DNA of 64,000 nucleotides from Streptomyces sp. ML-6 (GCF_030116705.1 NZ_JAOTIK010000001.1:5546501-5610500), one strand, 5' to 3'; shown: positions 1 to 9,149, counted from the stretch's first letter. The notes: a model not told the origin generated them from the sequence alone. Numbers and translations: made by a program.

Positions 1-1265
1 TGCGCGGTGCCGGTCTTGCCGCCGACGGTCACCCCGTCGATCGCGGCGTTGGAGCCGGTGCCGTTCTCGACGACGTCCACCATCATCTCGCGCAGCTGCA
101 TCGCCGTCCGCGGGTTCATCGCCCGGTGGTAGGTGCGCGACCCGTTCTGGCGGACGGTCGCCCCGCTCCGGGTGGTCGTACGGTCCACCAGGTACGGGTA
201 CTTGAGATCGCCGCCGTTCGCCACGGCGGACGCCACCATCGCCATCTGGAGCGGGGTCGCCGTCGTGTCGAACTGCCCGATCGAGGACAGCGCGAGCTGG
301 TCCTCGGACATCCCGGTGTCGAAGTTGCTCTTCGCCACCCCCGGGGGGATCTTCAGCCCGGTGTCGTTGAAGCCGAACTTCTCCACCGCCTCCACCATGT
401 CCGCCAGCCCGACCCGCACCCCCAGATCCGCCATCACGGTGTTGCAGGAGATCCGGATCGCCTCGGCGAGCGACGCCTGCTCGCAGCCCCGGGACTCGTT
501 GGGCAGCGTCGTCGTCGTACCCGGCAGCACGTACGGGGACGGGGTGTCGGTCTCCGCGTAAGGATCTGTGACGACCTCCGCGTCGAGCGCCGCCGCGGCC
601 GTCACGATCTTGAAGGTGGAACCCGGCGGATAGGTCTGCCGGATCGCCCGGTTGAGCATCGGCCGGCTCTCCGCCGCGTTCAGCCGCTGCCAGGCGTCGG
701 TGACGGACGAACCGGTGCCCGAGAGCAGCCCGGGATCGTACGAGGGGGTCGAGACCAGCGCCAGGACGCGCCCGGTCGCCGGTTCCAGGGCGGCGACCGC
801 GCCCCGTCGTCCGCCGAGCCCGTCGTAGGCGGCGCGCTGCACGGCGTCCTCGACGGTCGTGACGACGTTGCCGCCGGGCTGCTGGGCGCGGGTGATGTCG
901 TTCCACAGCGGGAACGGGGCGAGCATCGGATCGGTGCCGGAGAGGATGTCGTCCTCGGTGTACTCGATCAGGGAGGTGCCGTACGTCTGCGAGGCGTAGC
1001 CCGTCACGGGGGCGTACAGCGGACCGTTCCGGTACGTGCGCTCGTACCTGAGCTGCTCGCCGGTGTCCTCGGAACCCGTGACGGACCTGCCGTCGACCAG
1101 GATGTTCCCGCGCGGCTGGCCGTAACGGGTGATCGTCAGGCGGCGGTTGGCGGGGTTGTGGTCCAGGCTGTCGGCTTCGAAGACCTGGATGCGGGCGGCG
1201 TTCAGGAGCAGTGCCACGAGCAGCAGCAGACAGAGCGCGGCGGCGCGGCGGATGCAGCGGATCAC
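1..1265 (-). CDS. Class B penicillin-binding protein (PbpA/PBP2 type), C-terminus cut by window edge
   Basis: D,D-transpeptidase that cross-links peptidoglycan at the outer membrane face. The three penicillin-binding motifs are visible in frame: STFK with catalytic Ser216 (bases 609-620), SCN at residue 273 (441-449) and KTGT at residue 417 (6-17). A single N-terminal membrane anchor rich in Leu covers about residues 8-23. I chose the GTG at 1265 because a GGAGG sequence lies just upstream and the protein begins with a short basic stretch before the anchor. About 420 residues are present; the family usually has about 485-490, so roughly 70 residues lie outside the window. It lies 103 bp downstream of the SEDS gene, the usual SEDS-PBP pairing. 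This looks like the second Streptomyces SEDS/PBP pair and not the one in the pknB cluster, but that is inference. Confidence 0.93.
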   Translation of the reverse strand, partial: MIRCIRRAAALCLLLLVALLLNAARIQVFEADSLDHNPANRRLTITRYGQPRGNILVDGRSVTGSEDTGEQLRYERTYRNGPLYAPVTGYASQTYGTSLIEYTEDDILSGTDPMLAPFPLWNDITRAQQPGGNVVTTVEDAVQRAAYDGLGGRRGAVAALEPATGRVLALVSTPSYDPGLLSGTGSSVTDAWQRLNAAESRPMLNRAIRQTYPPGSTFKIVTAAAALDAEVVTDPYAETDTPSPYVLPGTTTTLPNESRGCEQASLAEAIRISCNTVMADLGVRVGLADMVEAVEKFGFNDTGLKIPPGVAKSNFDTGMSEDQLALSSIGQFDTTATPLQMAMVASAVANGGDLKYPYLVDRTTTRSGATVRQNGSRTYHRAMNPRTAMQLREMMVDVVENGTGSNAAIDGVTVGGKTGTA

Positions 1266-1368
1266 GACCGGACCTCCGGTGCTCGGGGCGGGCACGGGTA
1301 CGGGGGCCCGGCCGACAGGTGCGGGTACGGGGACGGGAGCGGCGCGACACGGGGGCGGGGGGACGGGC

Positions 1369-2748
1369 TCACCGGTCCTCCTCCGGCACCCGCGCGATGA
1401 TTCCGGTCTCCACGGCGTCGGGCTGCGGTCTGCGGGCCTGGTCGCTGACCCGGATCAGCAGCGCCACGATGATCCAGTTGGTGACCACGGACGAACCGCC
1501 CTGGGCGAGGAACGGCATCGCCATGCCCGTCAGCGGGATCAGCCCCATCACCCCGCCCGCGATCACGAACACCTGGAGCGCCAGGATCGAGGCGAGGCCG
1601 ATCGACAGCAGCCGCCCGAAGGGGTCGCGCAGGGCGAGACCGGCCCGGTAGCCGCGGGCCACCAGGAGCGCGTACAGCAGGAAGATCGCGGTCAGCCCGG
1701 TCAGCCCGAGTTCCTCGCCCGCCGTCGCCAGGATGAAGTCGGACTTGGCGGCGAAGCCGATGAGGATGGAGTGGCCGAGGCCGAGCCCGGTGCCGAGCAT
1801 CCCGCCCGCGGCGAACGCGAACAGCGACTGGGCCAGCTGGCCGGGGCCCCGACCGGCGTCGATCGAGGCGAACGGATCGAGCCAGTCCTGCACCCGGCTG
1901 TGCACATGGGGCTCGAAGGAGCCGACGACGAACGCACCGAGGGCGGCGAGCAGCAGGCCCACCGCGATCCAGCCGGTCCGGCCGGTCGCCACGTACAGCA
2001 TGATCACGAAGAGGCCGAAGAAGAGCAGCGAGGTGCCCAGGTCGCGTTCCAGGACCAGCACGCCGACGCTGAGGAGCCAGATCGCCACGATCGGGCCGAG
2101 CACCCGGCCGGTGGGGAACTGGAGCTTCCAGAACCGGCGGCCGGTGTACGCGAGCGCGTTGCGGTTCGCCGCGAGGTACGCGGCGAAGAACACGGCGAGC
2201 AGGATCTTGGCGAACTCGCCCGGCTGGAAGGAGAAACCGCCGATCCGGATCCAGATCTTGGCCCCGTTCACCGCCGGGAAGAAGATCGGCACGATCATCA
2301 GCACCAGGGCCGCGGCGACCGACAGGTACGCGTACCGCTGGAGCACCCGGTGGTCGCGCAGGAGGACCACCACGGCGATGAACAGCGACACGCCGAGCGT
2401 GGACCAGATCAGCTGGGTGGGGGCCGCCTGGTCCTTCGGCGTCTCCAGGTCGAGCCGGTAGATGAGCACCAGGCCGAGCCCGTTGAGCAGTACGGCGATG
2501 GGCAGCAGCAGCGGATCGGCGTACGGGGCGCGGAACCGGACCGCGAGATGGGCGAGGAGGGCGAGCAGCCCCAGGCCCGCCCCGTAACCGGCCACATCGG
2601 GCGGCACCGCGCCGTTCCTGGCCAGGCCGACGGCGGTGTAACCGAGGACGGGGACGAGAACGGCCCCGACGAGGAGCAGCAGCTCGACCCCGCGCCGCTT
2701 GGGCAGGCGGAGAGCGGGCGGGAGCGCGTCCGCCGTCGTTGCGGTCAT
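1369..2748 (-). CDS. RodA/FtsW/SpoVE-family SEDS peptidoglycan glycosyltransferase
   Basis: Integral membrane lipid II polymerase of the SEDS family, partner of the class B PBP encoded immediately downstream. The 459-residue protein is almost wholly hydrophobic, with about 10-12 membrane segments. SEDS hallmarks are the stretch FSFQPGEFAKILLAVFFAAY in the middle, the ERDLGTSLLFFGLF segment, and the C-terminal GMAMPFLAQGGSS loop. I placed the start at ATG 2748; an in-frame TTG at 2757 is the alternative, and neither has a clear Shine-Dalgarno sequence. Bases 1266-1368, between this gene and the PBP, hold only GGTACGGG-type degenerate repeats. The two genes are probably co-transcribed. Confidence 0.93.
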   Translation of the reverse strand: MTATTADALPPALRLPKRRGVELLLLVGAVLVPVLGYTAVGLARNGAVPPDVAGYGAGLGLLALLAHLAVRFRAPYADPLLLPIAVLLNGLGLVLIYRLDLETPKDQAAPTQLIWSTLGVSLFIAVVVLLRDHRVLQRYAYLSVAAALVLMIVPIFFPAVNGAKIWIRIGGFSFQPGEFAKILLAVFFAAYLAANRNALAYTGRRFWKLQFPTGRVLGPIVAIWLLSVGVLVLERDLGTSLLFFGLFVIMLYVATGRTGWIAVGLLLAALGAFVVGSFEPHVHSRVQDWLDPFASIDAGRGPGQLAQSLFAFAAGGMLGTGLGLGHSILIGFAAKSDFILATAGEELGLTGLTAIFLLYALLVARGYRAGLALRDPFGRLLSIGLASILALQVFVIAGGVMGLIPLTGMAMPFLAQGGSSVVTNWIIVALLIRVSDQARRPQPDAVETGIIARVPEEDR

Positions 2749-2890
2749 GCCACGCAACGTAGCAAGAGCTGGTGCCTATTTCCCTTATGTCGTAGCAAGT
2801 ATGTCCGGGCGGGCCGACGACGGACGAGGACCGGCCCCGGCTCCGCCCGGTCCCGGCCGGACCTGCTTCCGGGCGGCGCCCGACGGCCCG

Positions 2891-4429
2891 TCACCCCTCC
2901 TCGTGCGGGCCGGATTCCGAGCCGCCCCCGCCGCTCCTCGCCCCACCGCCTGGCGTCCCGCCGTCCGGGTCCGGGGCCTCGGGGAGCACCACCCGGGCCA
3001 TCGCCCCGCCGTCCGGGGCGTTGCGGAACACGAGTTCGGCGCCGATCGCCCCGGCCTGCCCGGCGGCGATGGTCAGCCCGAGGCCGTGTCCCCGCCCGGC
3101 ACCCTCGGTGCGGAACCGCTGGGGGCCGTCGGTCAGCAGGTACTCCGGGAAACCCGGCCCGTGGTCGCGCACGGTCACCACCGGCCCGTCGACCGTCAGC
3201 ACCACCGGGGGACGGCCGTGCTTGTGGGCGTTGGCGATCAGATTGCCCAGCACCCGCTCCAGCCGCCGCAGATCGGTCTCCACCCGCACCCGCGCGGGCC
3301 GCCCCGGCCGGTCGGGGGACGGGTCCGCGATCCGGACCGCGGTCTGCGTCCCGGAGGCGCGCACCACCCGTTCGACGAGCGGGACCAGTTCGTACACGGC
3401 GAGATCGACCCGCTCCGTGCGGGCGTCGAGCCGGGAGATCTCCAGCAGGTCCTCCGTCAGCGCCCGCATCGCCCGGACCCGGTCCCGCACCAGCTCCGAC
3501 GGCCGCCCCGGCGGCAGCAGCTCGGCGGCGGCCGAGAGGCCGGTCAGCGGGGTGCGGAGCTCGTGCGCCACGTCGGCGGTGAAACGCTGCTCGGTCTGCA
3601 GCTTGCGCTGGAGCGTGGCGGCCATCGTGTCCAGCGCCCCGGCGACGATCGCGACCTCGTCCTGCGGCCGCGAGGGGTCCGTCGTGCGCGGGTCGGCCAC
3701 CCGGGCGTCCAGGTCGCCCGCGCCGATCCGGCGGGCCACCCGGGCCGTCTGGTGCAGCCGCCGGGTGACCCGGGTGACGGCGAACGCGCCGACCAGCACG
3801 GTGACGGCGATGGCCAGCAGGGCGGAGCCGACGATCGCCCTGTCGAGGTTGTCGATCGTGCGGGCGCTCTGGCCGTGGTCCACCGCCACGGCCAGCGCCC
3901 GGCCGTCCGCCGGGGCCGCCGCCCACATGACCGGACGGCCAGCCAGGTCGCCGACCAGCGTGCCGCGCTCGCCGCTCACGGCCAGGGCGCGCAGCCCGGC
4001 GGGCAGTCCGGGCGGATCGAGCCCCGCCCCCGGCGGCATCGCCTCGCCCGCCTGGTACGCGACGGTGGCGTCCGCCAGCCGGGCCAGGGCCTTCTCACGG
4101 GACTGGCCGACGGTCTCGCGAGTCATTCCGGTGTGCACGAGCGCGCCCAGCAGCGCGGCGAGCGCGCAGCACATCACGGTGATGAAGAGGGCCGACTTCC
4201 AGGTGAGCATCGCGGTCCAGGCGGGCAACCGGAACCTGCGCCGACGCGGCGCGGCCCCGTCCGTACCGCGCCGGGCCGAGCCGCTCCGGCCGGACCCCCG
4301 GGTTCCCCCACTGCCCCGTACCGCGCCGCTCCGGCGGGACCGCCGGGTTCCCGTGCCGCCTCGTACCGTGCCGGGCCGCCCTGTGCCGCTCCGGCCCGGC
4401 TCCCGGTCGCCCGCGGCGCGGCGGCTCAT
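2891..4429 (-). CDS. Two-component sensor histidine kinase (HAMP, HisKA, HATPase)
   Basis: Membrane-bound sensor kinase, 512 residues. After a basic, Gly/Ser-rich N-terminus there is a first membrane segment (about residues 70-95), an extracytoplasmic sensor region, a second membrane segment (about 190-215) and a HAMP linker. The H-box contains AHELRTPLTG with phospho-acceptor His289. The ATPase domain has an N-box (NLIANAHKHGRP), a G1 box (DHGPGFP) and a G2 box (GRGHGLGLTIA). ATG 4429 overlaps the stop of the upstream lipoprotein gene as ATGA, so the two are translationally coupled. No response regulator lies on either side in this window; the next genes downstream on the same strand are the SEDS and PBP genes. 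It may therefore act with a distant regulator in cell-envelope sensing (inference). Confidence 0.92.
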   Translation of the reverse strand: MSRRAAGDREPGRSGTGRPGTVRGGTGTRRSRRSGAVRGSGGTRGSGRSGSARRGTDGAAPRRRRFRLPAWTAMLTWKSALFITVMCCALAALLGALVHTGMTRETVGQSREKALARLADATVAYQAGEAMPPGAGLDPPGLPAGLRALAVSGERGTLVGDLAGRPVMWAAAPADGRALAVAVDHGQSARTIDNLDRAIVGSALLAIAVTVLVGAFAVTRVTRRLHQTARVARRIGAGDLDARVADPRTTDPSRPQDEVAIVAGALDTMAATLQRKLQTEQRFTADVAHELRTPLTGLSAAAELLPPGRPSELVRDRVRAMRALTEDLLEISRLDARTERVDLAVYELVPLVERVVRASGTQTAVRIADPSPDRPGRPARVRVETDLRRLERVLGNLIANAHKHGRPPVVLTVDGPVVTVRDHGPGFPEYLLTDGPQRFRTEGAGRGHGLGLTIAAGQAGAIGAELVFRNAPDGGAMARVVLPEAPDPDGGTPGGGARSGGGGSESGPHEEG

Positions 4430-5184
4430 CGGCGTTCCGCGAGGACCCCGGGCGACGTGGCCGGGGGAGGGACGGCGGGCCGTGAGGTGGTGAGGGACGG
4501 CTGCGGCGCCCGGGACGGCGGCATCCGCAGGATCTCGTCCCGGGCGGGCAGCATCGCGCGCTGCCCGGCGTCCCAGGACCAGGCGGTGCGGTACTCGTAC
4601 CCGGTGATCGCCGACAGCACCCGCACGATCAGGTCCCGCCCGGCCAGCTCGACGCTGATCACGGCGTCCGAGGTGGACAGGATCCGGGTCAGCCCGCCCG
4701 AATCCGGCATGTACACCCGGATGGAGACCTGACGGCCGGGCAGCTCGATGCCGAGGACCATCTCCTCCCGGCCGTCGCCCGTCAGATCGCGGAAGTGGGG
4801 CGGGAGCACGGGACAGGAGGCCGGCTCGGCGGGGCACGCCTCGATCCTCCGGACGACATCGGCGGGAAGATCGGCCGTGCTGCTGGTCCGGTTGGTACGG
4901 GCCCTGATGCCGGCCCGCACCACCGCCACCGGATCCAGCCGCCGCACGTCGCCGTCCGGCACCACGATCCCCGGGATGCGGGCGGTCTCGCCCTCGCCGT
5001 AGTCGTACGGGGCGGCGGAGGCGGGCGGTAGCCGGGGCCAGAGCCGGGTGGGACCGATGGCCGTCGGGGTCGGCCCGGCGCTGTGCAGCCCGCCGGTGTC
5101 GCCGCAGCCGGACGACAGCGCGAAACCGGCGGCGACGCCGAGGGGCACCGCCGCACGGCGCCATGTCCGGCGATGCGGGCGCAT
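4426..5184 (-). CDS. Putative lipoprotein with a VCBS/FG-GAP-like segment
   Basis: 252-residue exported protein of unknown function. The N-terminus is RR-containing and basic, followed by a hydrophobic stretch ending in ALSSGC. This resembles a lipobox, but with Ser and not Leu/Val at -3, so lipidation is probable and not certain. A central HFRDLTGDGREEMVLGIEL segment resembles an FG-GAP/VCBS repeat, a calcium-binding beta-propeller element. ATG 5184 follows a strong GGGAGGGAG ribosome binding site. The gene is first in a likely operon with the sensor kinase (ATGA overlap) and may be its extracytoplasmic partner (inference). A TAAGGT hexamer at 5219-5224 on the minus strand is a candidate -10 element. 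Confidence 0.8.
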   Translation of the reverse strand: MRPHRRTWRRAAVPLGVAAGFALSSGCGDTGGLHSAGPTPTAIGPTRLWPRLPPASAAPYDYGEGETARIPGIVVPDGDVRRLDPVAVVRAGIRARTNRTSSTADLPADVVRRIEACPAEPASCPVLPPHFRDLTGDGREEMVLGIELPGRQVSIRVYMPDSGGLTRILSTSDAVISVELAGRDLIVRVLSAITGYEYRTAWSWDAGQRAMLPARDEILRMPPSRAPQPSLTTSRPAVPPPATSPGVLAERR

Positions 5185-5300
5185 GACTCCCTCCCTTCCG
5201 GCGGTCCATACCAGATAGACCTTATGGGGAGGTAAGTCCGTTGCGCCCGTTCAGTACAGAGAAGGGGTGGTCCGGTGCCGGCAGATGCCGGGGGCACTGT

Positions 5301-5395
5301 GGGACGCCGTGGGTGCTGTGGGGCACCGGGGGACGCCATGGACGCTGTGGGACGTCGGGGACGCCGCCACTCGGCCGCCACTCGGCCGCCGCTCG
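5301..5395. repeat. Tandem GC-rich repeats (29 bp and 11 bp units)
   Basis: Two degenerate copies of a 29-bp unit beginning GGGACGCC (5301-5329 and 5330-5358) are followed by the start of a third. Three tandem copies of the 11-mer GCCGCCACTCG, the third with one change, occupy 5363-5373, 5374-5384 and 5385-5395. The repeats are non-coding and sit just before a terminator hairpin. Confidence 0.75.
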
Positions 5396-5397
5396 GC

Positions 5398-5439
5398 GTC
5401 GGCATCGGCCGGGGCCGCTCGACCCCGGCCGATGCCGAC
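5398..5439 (-). terminator. Perfect 17-bp stem-loop, probable terminator of the zinc-ribbon gene
   Basis: Arms 5398-5414 and 5423-5439 are perfectly complementary with an 8-base loop. There is no T-run, as is common for Streptomyces terminators. It lies 57 bp after the stop of the zinc-ribbon gene. Confidence 0.7.
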
Positions 5440-5495
5440 CACCGACCCGGTGCCGACGAGGGCCCAGGTCCTCCCCGCCGGTACGGGTACGGATC

Positions 5496-5819
5496 TCAGT
5501 TCTGGTACGGGTTCTGCCCCGGGGCGCCCTGCGCGTACCCCGGCTGCCCCTGCGGCCCGCCGAACGGGTTGCCGTTCTGCGCGGCAGCCTGCTGCGCCAG
5601 CAGCTGGTCGGCCTGCTCCTTCGGTATCTGCTGCTCGCCGCCGCAGAACGTGCACTGGGTCGCGTACTTCGTCGAGAACGGGAACAGCGGCACGAAGAAC
5701 AGGGTGAACTTCGTGACCCTCTTGCGCAGCGTGTGGGCGGCCGGATTGCCGCACCAGCCGCAGACGAGCGTCAATACGGCCAGCTGGTACAGATAGCCTC
5801 GCGTGCCGAAAATGATCAT
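5496..5819 (-). CDS. Small zinc-ribbon protein
   Basis: 107-residue protein with two CxxC-type pairs, CGWCG near residue 20 and CTFCGG near residue 58, which together can bind one zinc ion. The tail is rich in Gln, Gly, Pro and Asn and ends in a PGQNPYQN-like low-complexity stretch. A hydrophobic LTLVC and LFFVPLFPF pattern suggests a membrane-associated or folded ribbon. ATG 5819 overlaps the stop of the upstream HEAT-repeat gene as ATGA, so it is translationally coupled to it. The function is unknown; it resembles the zinc-ribbon family widely found in actinobacteria. Confidence 0.85.
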   Translation of the reverse strand: MIIFGTRGYLYQLAVLTLVCGWCGNPAAHTLRKRVTKFTLFFVPLFPFSTKYATQCTFCGGEQQIPKEQADQLLAQQAAAQNGNPFGGPQGQPGYAQGAPGQNPYQN

Positions 5820-8008
5820 GTGGCGGGTCCCTTCCCCGTACTGCCCCGAAGGGCCTGCCGACAGAGCGCCAGCAGTTTCTCGTCCTCGTATGTGTCGTGG
5901 CTGCCGTATCCGCCGTCCATCGCGTTGTGGCGGCGGACGGAGGCGAGTTCGGCGCGCAGCGCGCGTGCCGACTCCGACCCTGCACCAGTGACCCCCGACT
6001 GCGCCAGGCGTTCCGCCACCCGGACCCTGGAGTGACGGTTCGCCTCCCAGGCCGCCAGGAGCAGCGGTACGGACTCGTCGGCCCGCCCGGTCACGTCCCA
6101 CAGCGCGATCGCCGCGTCCAGCCGCAGCCACGGATCCTCGTGCCGCAGCAGCGCGCGCAGCCGCGGCGCGGTCACCTCCGCCCACGCCCCGAGCCCGCCC
6201 AGCGCGTTCACCGCGGACCGCCGCTCGTGGACGCGCTCCGCCTGGAGGCCCTCGATCAGCACCGGCAGCACCGCGTCGGCGTCGGCGTCGACCGCCCACA
6301 GGGCCTGCGCGACCTCCGTCGCCGACGCCGCCCCGGGACTCCGCAGCAGCGCCCGCAGCTCCGGCACGGCACCGTGCGCCGCGGGCCCGAACGCGGCGAG
6401 CGCCCGCAGCGCCGCGGTGCGCAGCCACTCGCCCCGGTGCGCCGGCGTGCCCCGCAGTATCCGCAGCACCTCCGGCAGCGCCTCCTTCGCCCGCAGCGCG
6501 GCCAGCCCGGTGAGCAGCGGGCCCGCCCGGTCGTGCGCCCTCCCGTCCAGCGGGACCTCGCCGAGCCTGCGGCACAGCACCTCGGCCAGCGGGTCGGCCG
6601 CCGCCCCCAGGAAGCCGATGGCGAACCCCACGTCGTGCGGCACCTCGGGCCGCTCCAGCGCGGCGGCCAGCGCGGGCAGGGACCGGGCGTCCCCCAGCCG
6701 GGCCAGCGCCTTCACCGCGCCGCCGAGTTCCGGCGGCCCGCTCGACCAGTCCTTCACCCAGGCACCGGGGTCCGCCGCCACCCGAGCCGCCAGCGCGTCG
6801 GCCGCGGGCGCCGCGAGCCCGAAGAGGTCCTCCAGCACGTGCGAGGCGGCCTCGGCCAGCTGCGGATCGGGGGTGGCGAGCTGCTCACCGACCAGCCGGA
6901 CGAGCTCCCCGTACGAACCGCGCCAGGCCCGGATCAGCCCGCTGCTCATCCGGAGCGCGTCGATCCGCTGCCGGCGGTCGGGGCTGCGCAGCTGGTCGGC
7001 CAGCAGCGCCGTGCGCTCGGCGACCCGGTCGTCGAGCCCGACGTGCAGGGTGCGCAGCAGATCCGCGGTCCAGGGGGCGGGATGTCCTGCGCCCTCCCCG
7101 TCGGACAGCCCCCGCCACTGTCCCACCAGGGTCACCGGAACGGACCGCTCCTCGACGGGCGGCTCGCCGGTCCCGCCCGTGTCCGGGTGTGCCTCCACGG
7201 CCCCGCCCGCCTCGGTCGGCTGCGCGTCGGCCGCGGGGGCCGTCCCGCTCCCGGCGCCCGCCCCGCCCCGGCGGTCGGGCTTCGAGCGCAGCTGCCGCAG
7301 CAGCCCCGTCACCACCCGTACGACGTCGCCGGGCAGCGCGTCCGGCGCGCACCGCGCCAGCTGGGCGAGCGCGGCCAGCCGCAGCCCCGGCGGGAAACCC
7401 TCGCCCGCCAGCCGGCTCAGCCACGCCGCGGCCTGCCCGGCCAGCGCGCGGTGGCGCAGGGCCACCCGCCCCGCGGCCTCGACCAGGGCGAGCCGCACCT
7501 CCTCGGCCGGCTCGATCGGCATGCGCTCCCGCAACAGCGCGAGGACCCGGTCCGGGCGGCCGTGCAGCGCGGCGAGCGCCAGGGGAGCGGCGAGCCGGAC
7601 CCCCGGATCCTCGTCGGCCATCAGCTCGAAGAAGACCCCGGCCCCCGCGGTGACGGCGGTCGCCGCCATCGCGTAGTTGGCCGCGCCCTCGATCTCCTCC
7701 TCGTCGATCTCCTCCTCGTCGTCCTCGTCCAGATCGATGCCGCCGATGCTGGTGAGCAACTCGACGATGCTGCCGCGGTCCTGGATGCCCGGATCCGCCA
7801 CCAGCTCGAAGAGAAAAGGAATACTGGCCAGTGTGCAGGCGTACACATCGCCCTGGTGGTGCACGGCCCCGTACATCCCGTCCAGGGCCGTCTCGCGCTC
7901 CGCCGGGTCTGCGGACGCCAGCCCCCGCAGCATCGCGGGCACGTCATCGGCCGGCCCGTAGGCATGCTCCATCGAGGCCCAGTCGACCTCGTCGATTCCT
8001 GCGAACAC
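5816..8008 (-). CDS. HEAT-repeat protein
   Basis: 730-residue protein made mostly of alpha-helical HEAT/armadillo-like repeats: repeated Ala/Leu-rich helix pairs such as VRLAAPLALAALHGRPD, AVNALGGLGAWAEVTAPRL and PWLRLDAAIALWDVTG. A strongly acidic insert (DLDEDDEEEIDEEEIEG) lies near residue 100, and a low-complexity Gly/Ala linker near residue 250. Such proteins are usually scaffolds for protein interaction; no catalytic motif is visible. GTG 8008 is chosen because GGGGAGG precedes it at good spacing. It is followed by a coupled zinc-ribbon gene. Confidence 0.87.
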   Translation of the reverse strand: MFAGIDEVDWASMEHAYGPADDVPAMLRGLASADPAERETALDGMYGAVHHQGDVYACTLASIPFLFELVADPGIQDRGSIVELLTSIGGIDLDEDDEEEIDEEEIEGAANYAMAATAVTAGAGVFFELMADEDPGVRLAAPLALAALHGRPDRVLALLRERMPIEPAEEVRLALVEAAGRVALRHRALAGQAAAWLSRLAGEGFPPGLRLAALAQLARCAPDALPGDVVRVVTGLLRQLRSKPDRRGGAGAGSGTAPAADAQPTEAGGAVEAHPDTGGTGEPPVEERSVPVTLVGQWRGLSDGEGAGHPAPWTADLLRTLHVGLDDRVAERTALLADQLRSPDRRQRIDALRMSSGLIRAWRGSYGELVRLVGEQLATPDPQLAEAASHVLEDLFGLAAPAADALAARVAADPGAWVKDWSSGPPELGGAVKALARLGDARSLPALAAALERPEVPHDVGFAIGFLGAAADPLAEVLCRRLGEVPLDGRAHDRAGPLLTGLAALRAKEALPEVLRILRGTPAHRGEWLRTAALRALAAFGPAAHGAVPELRALLRSPGAASATEVAQALWAVDADADAVLPVLIEGLQAERVHERRSAVNALGGLGAWAEVTAPRLRALLRHEDPWLRLDAAIALWDVTGRADESVPLLLAAWEANRHSRVRVAERLAQSGVTGAGSESARALRAELASVRRHNAMDGGYGSHDTYEDEKLLALCRQALRGSTGKGPAT

Positions 8009-8705
8009 GCCATCGCCTCCCCACGCAATTCAACGAAGCAGTGTCTGCGAGGAGTGTGCACCACAGGTCGGACGATCCGCCCTCCACATGCGGTCTTTTC
8101 CTGGCGGGCATGACAAAGGCTGGTTCCATGCGCTATCAACACCCGCTGACGACCAGCCAGAACCAGCCAATGGAAAGCTTTCTGACTACCTGTCGGAAAC
8201 CGCATCGCGTACCCTCCGCACACTTGTACGCACACGACGGCCACCCCGGGGCCGGCCCCGAACGGCCATCGGCGCATACGTGTCGCGCCGCGCCCTCGGG
8301 GGCGCGTCCACCGGCGCGCATCCACCAGCGCGAAGGGGTGCCGACACGGAGGGGCTAACGCCCAACGACACGTGCCCGCAAGGAGGTTCACCCCCAAAGT
8401 CGCCCCCGGCCGTACCGGTGCCGCGTCGGCGGAGCCGGTGGCGCGGCCGGTGCGAGTAGACGCCTCCGGCCGCCGGAGCACCAACCCCCCTCGCGTCGTC
8501 GCAGCCCTCGATCGCCCGGGCGATTCGCCCTCGCCCGGGCTCCCCACCGATGCCGGCAGGCCGCCCGAAGCGTCCACGCCGTTGGCGAAAACGACACGGA
8601 TCACTGCGAGATCACGGTTCGGTCCCCGTGGCCGGGTACGGGTGACGGCGTGTCGGTGATCCCGGCGTCGGGCCGGTCGCGCCACCCCGCACCTATGCTC
8701 ACCGG
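8009..8705. other. 697-bp intergenic region, no gene recognised
   Basis: Divergent space between the HEAT-repeat gene and the plus-strand gene at 8706. Short open frames exist on both strands, but none has a ribosome binding site with a recognisable product. An AAGGAGG at 8381-8387 is not followed by a start codon at normal distance. The segment 8110-8200 is less GC-rich than its surroundings and probably holds the promoter of the HEAT-repeat gene. Confidence 0.6.
8694..8699 (+). promoter_or_regulatory. -10 element TATGCT of a leaderless gene
   Basis: The hexamer TATGCT ends exactly six bases before the ATG at 8706, and there is no Shine-Dalgarno sequence, which fits a transcript starting at or next to the ATG. 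Confidence 0.6.
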
Positions 8706-9086
8706 ATGGAGCAGAGCGAAGTGGTGAAGCGCGTGGTGGGCATCCTCACGGAGGCGGGCGAGATCCGTCGGCTCCTGGAGGAGAATGCCGACCGTGATGA
8801 CCTGGACACCGACCCCGGCGTGGTGACGGTCCTCCTGAACGAGACCATGCCCCGGATCTCCGTACCCGAGAACGCCTCGATCGACGAGGTCGCGACCCTC
8901 GTCGGCCGCGAGGTCGGCGCCGCGGTGGAACAACTGGTCGGCGCGTTCACCCTGGCCTTCGCGATGCTGGCCCAGGTGCACGACTCCGGCCGGACGGACG
9001 TGACCTCCGCCGACGTGCTCCAGGACCTGGCCCTGAAGGCCGAACAAATCGGCTCCTCCGGGGGGCCGGAGGAGCCGGGAGCGTAG
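8706..9086 (+). CDS. Conserved hypothetical protein, 126 aa
   Basis: Acidic helical protein without a membrane segment or recognisable catalytic motif. The first half (EVVKRVVGILTEAGEIRRLL) looks like amphipathic helices; the C-terminus is a short Gly/Pro/Glu tail. The codon usage is typical of the genome. ATG 8706 has no Shine-Dalgarno sequence but lies six bases from a TATGCT -10 hexamer, so the mRNA is probably leaderless. I do not recognise the family. Confidence 0.75.
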   Translation: MEQSEVVKRVVGILTEAGEIRRLLEENADRDDLDTDPGVVTVLLNETMPRISVPENASIDEVATLVGREVGAAVEQLVGAFTLAFAMLAQVHDSGRTDVTSADVLQDLALKAEQIGSSGGPEEPGA

Positions 9087-9149
9087 CCCGAATATATTAC
9101 GTTCGGTGTTCCCCTGGATGCGGTAGGTTCGCTCCAGGGGTGACCAACA

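Larger units (their letters stand above)
5185..5495. other. Intergenic region with tandem repeats and a long hairpin
   Basis: No credible gene. The segment holds the promoter of the lipoprotein operon at its left end, two and a fraction copies of a 29-bp repeat (from 5301), three copies of an 11-bp repeat (5363-5395) and a 17-bp perfect hairpin (5398-5439) that probably ends transcription of the zinc-ribbon gene. Confidence 0.7.

Noticed and set aside
1129..3582. A long plus-strand frame opposite the SEDS and kinase genes
   Set aside because: The minus-strand genes carry full family motifs; the plus product is Arg/Gln/Gly/Pro noise.
8372..8659. Possible 95-aa protein in the 697-bp gap
   Set aside because: No start with a ribosome binding site (the AAGGAGG lies inside the frame) and an Arg/Pro-rich random product.
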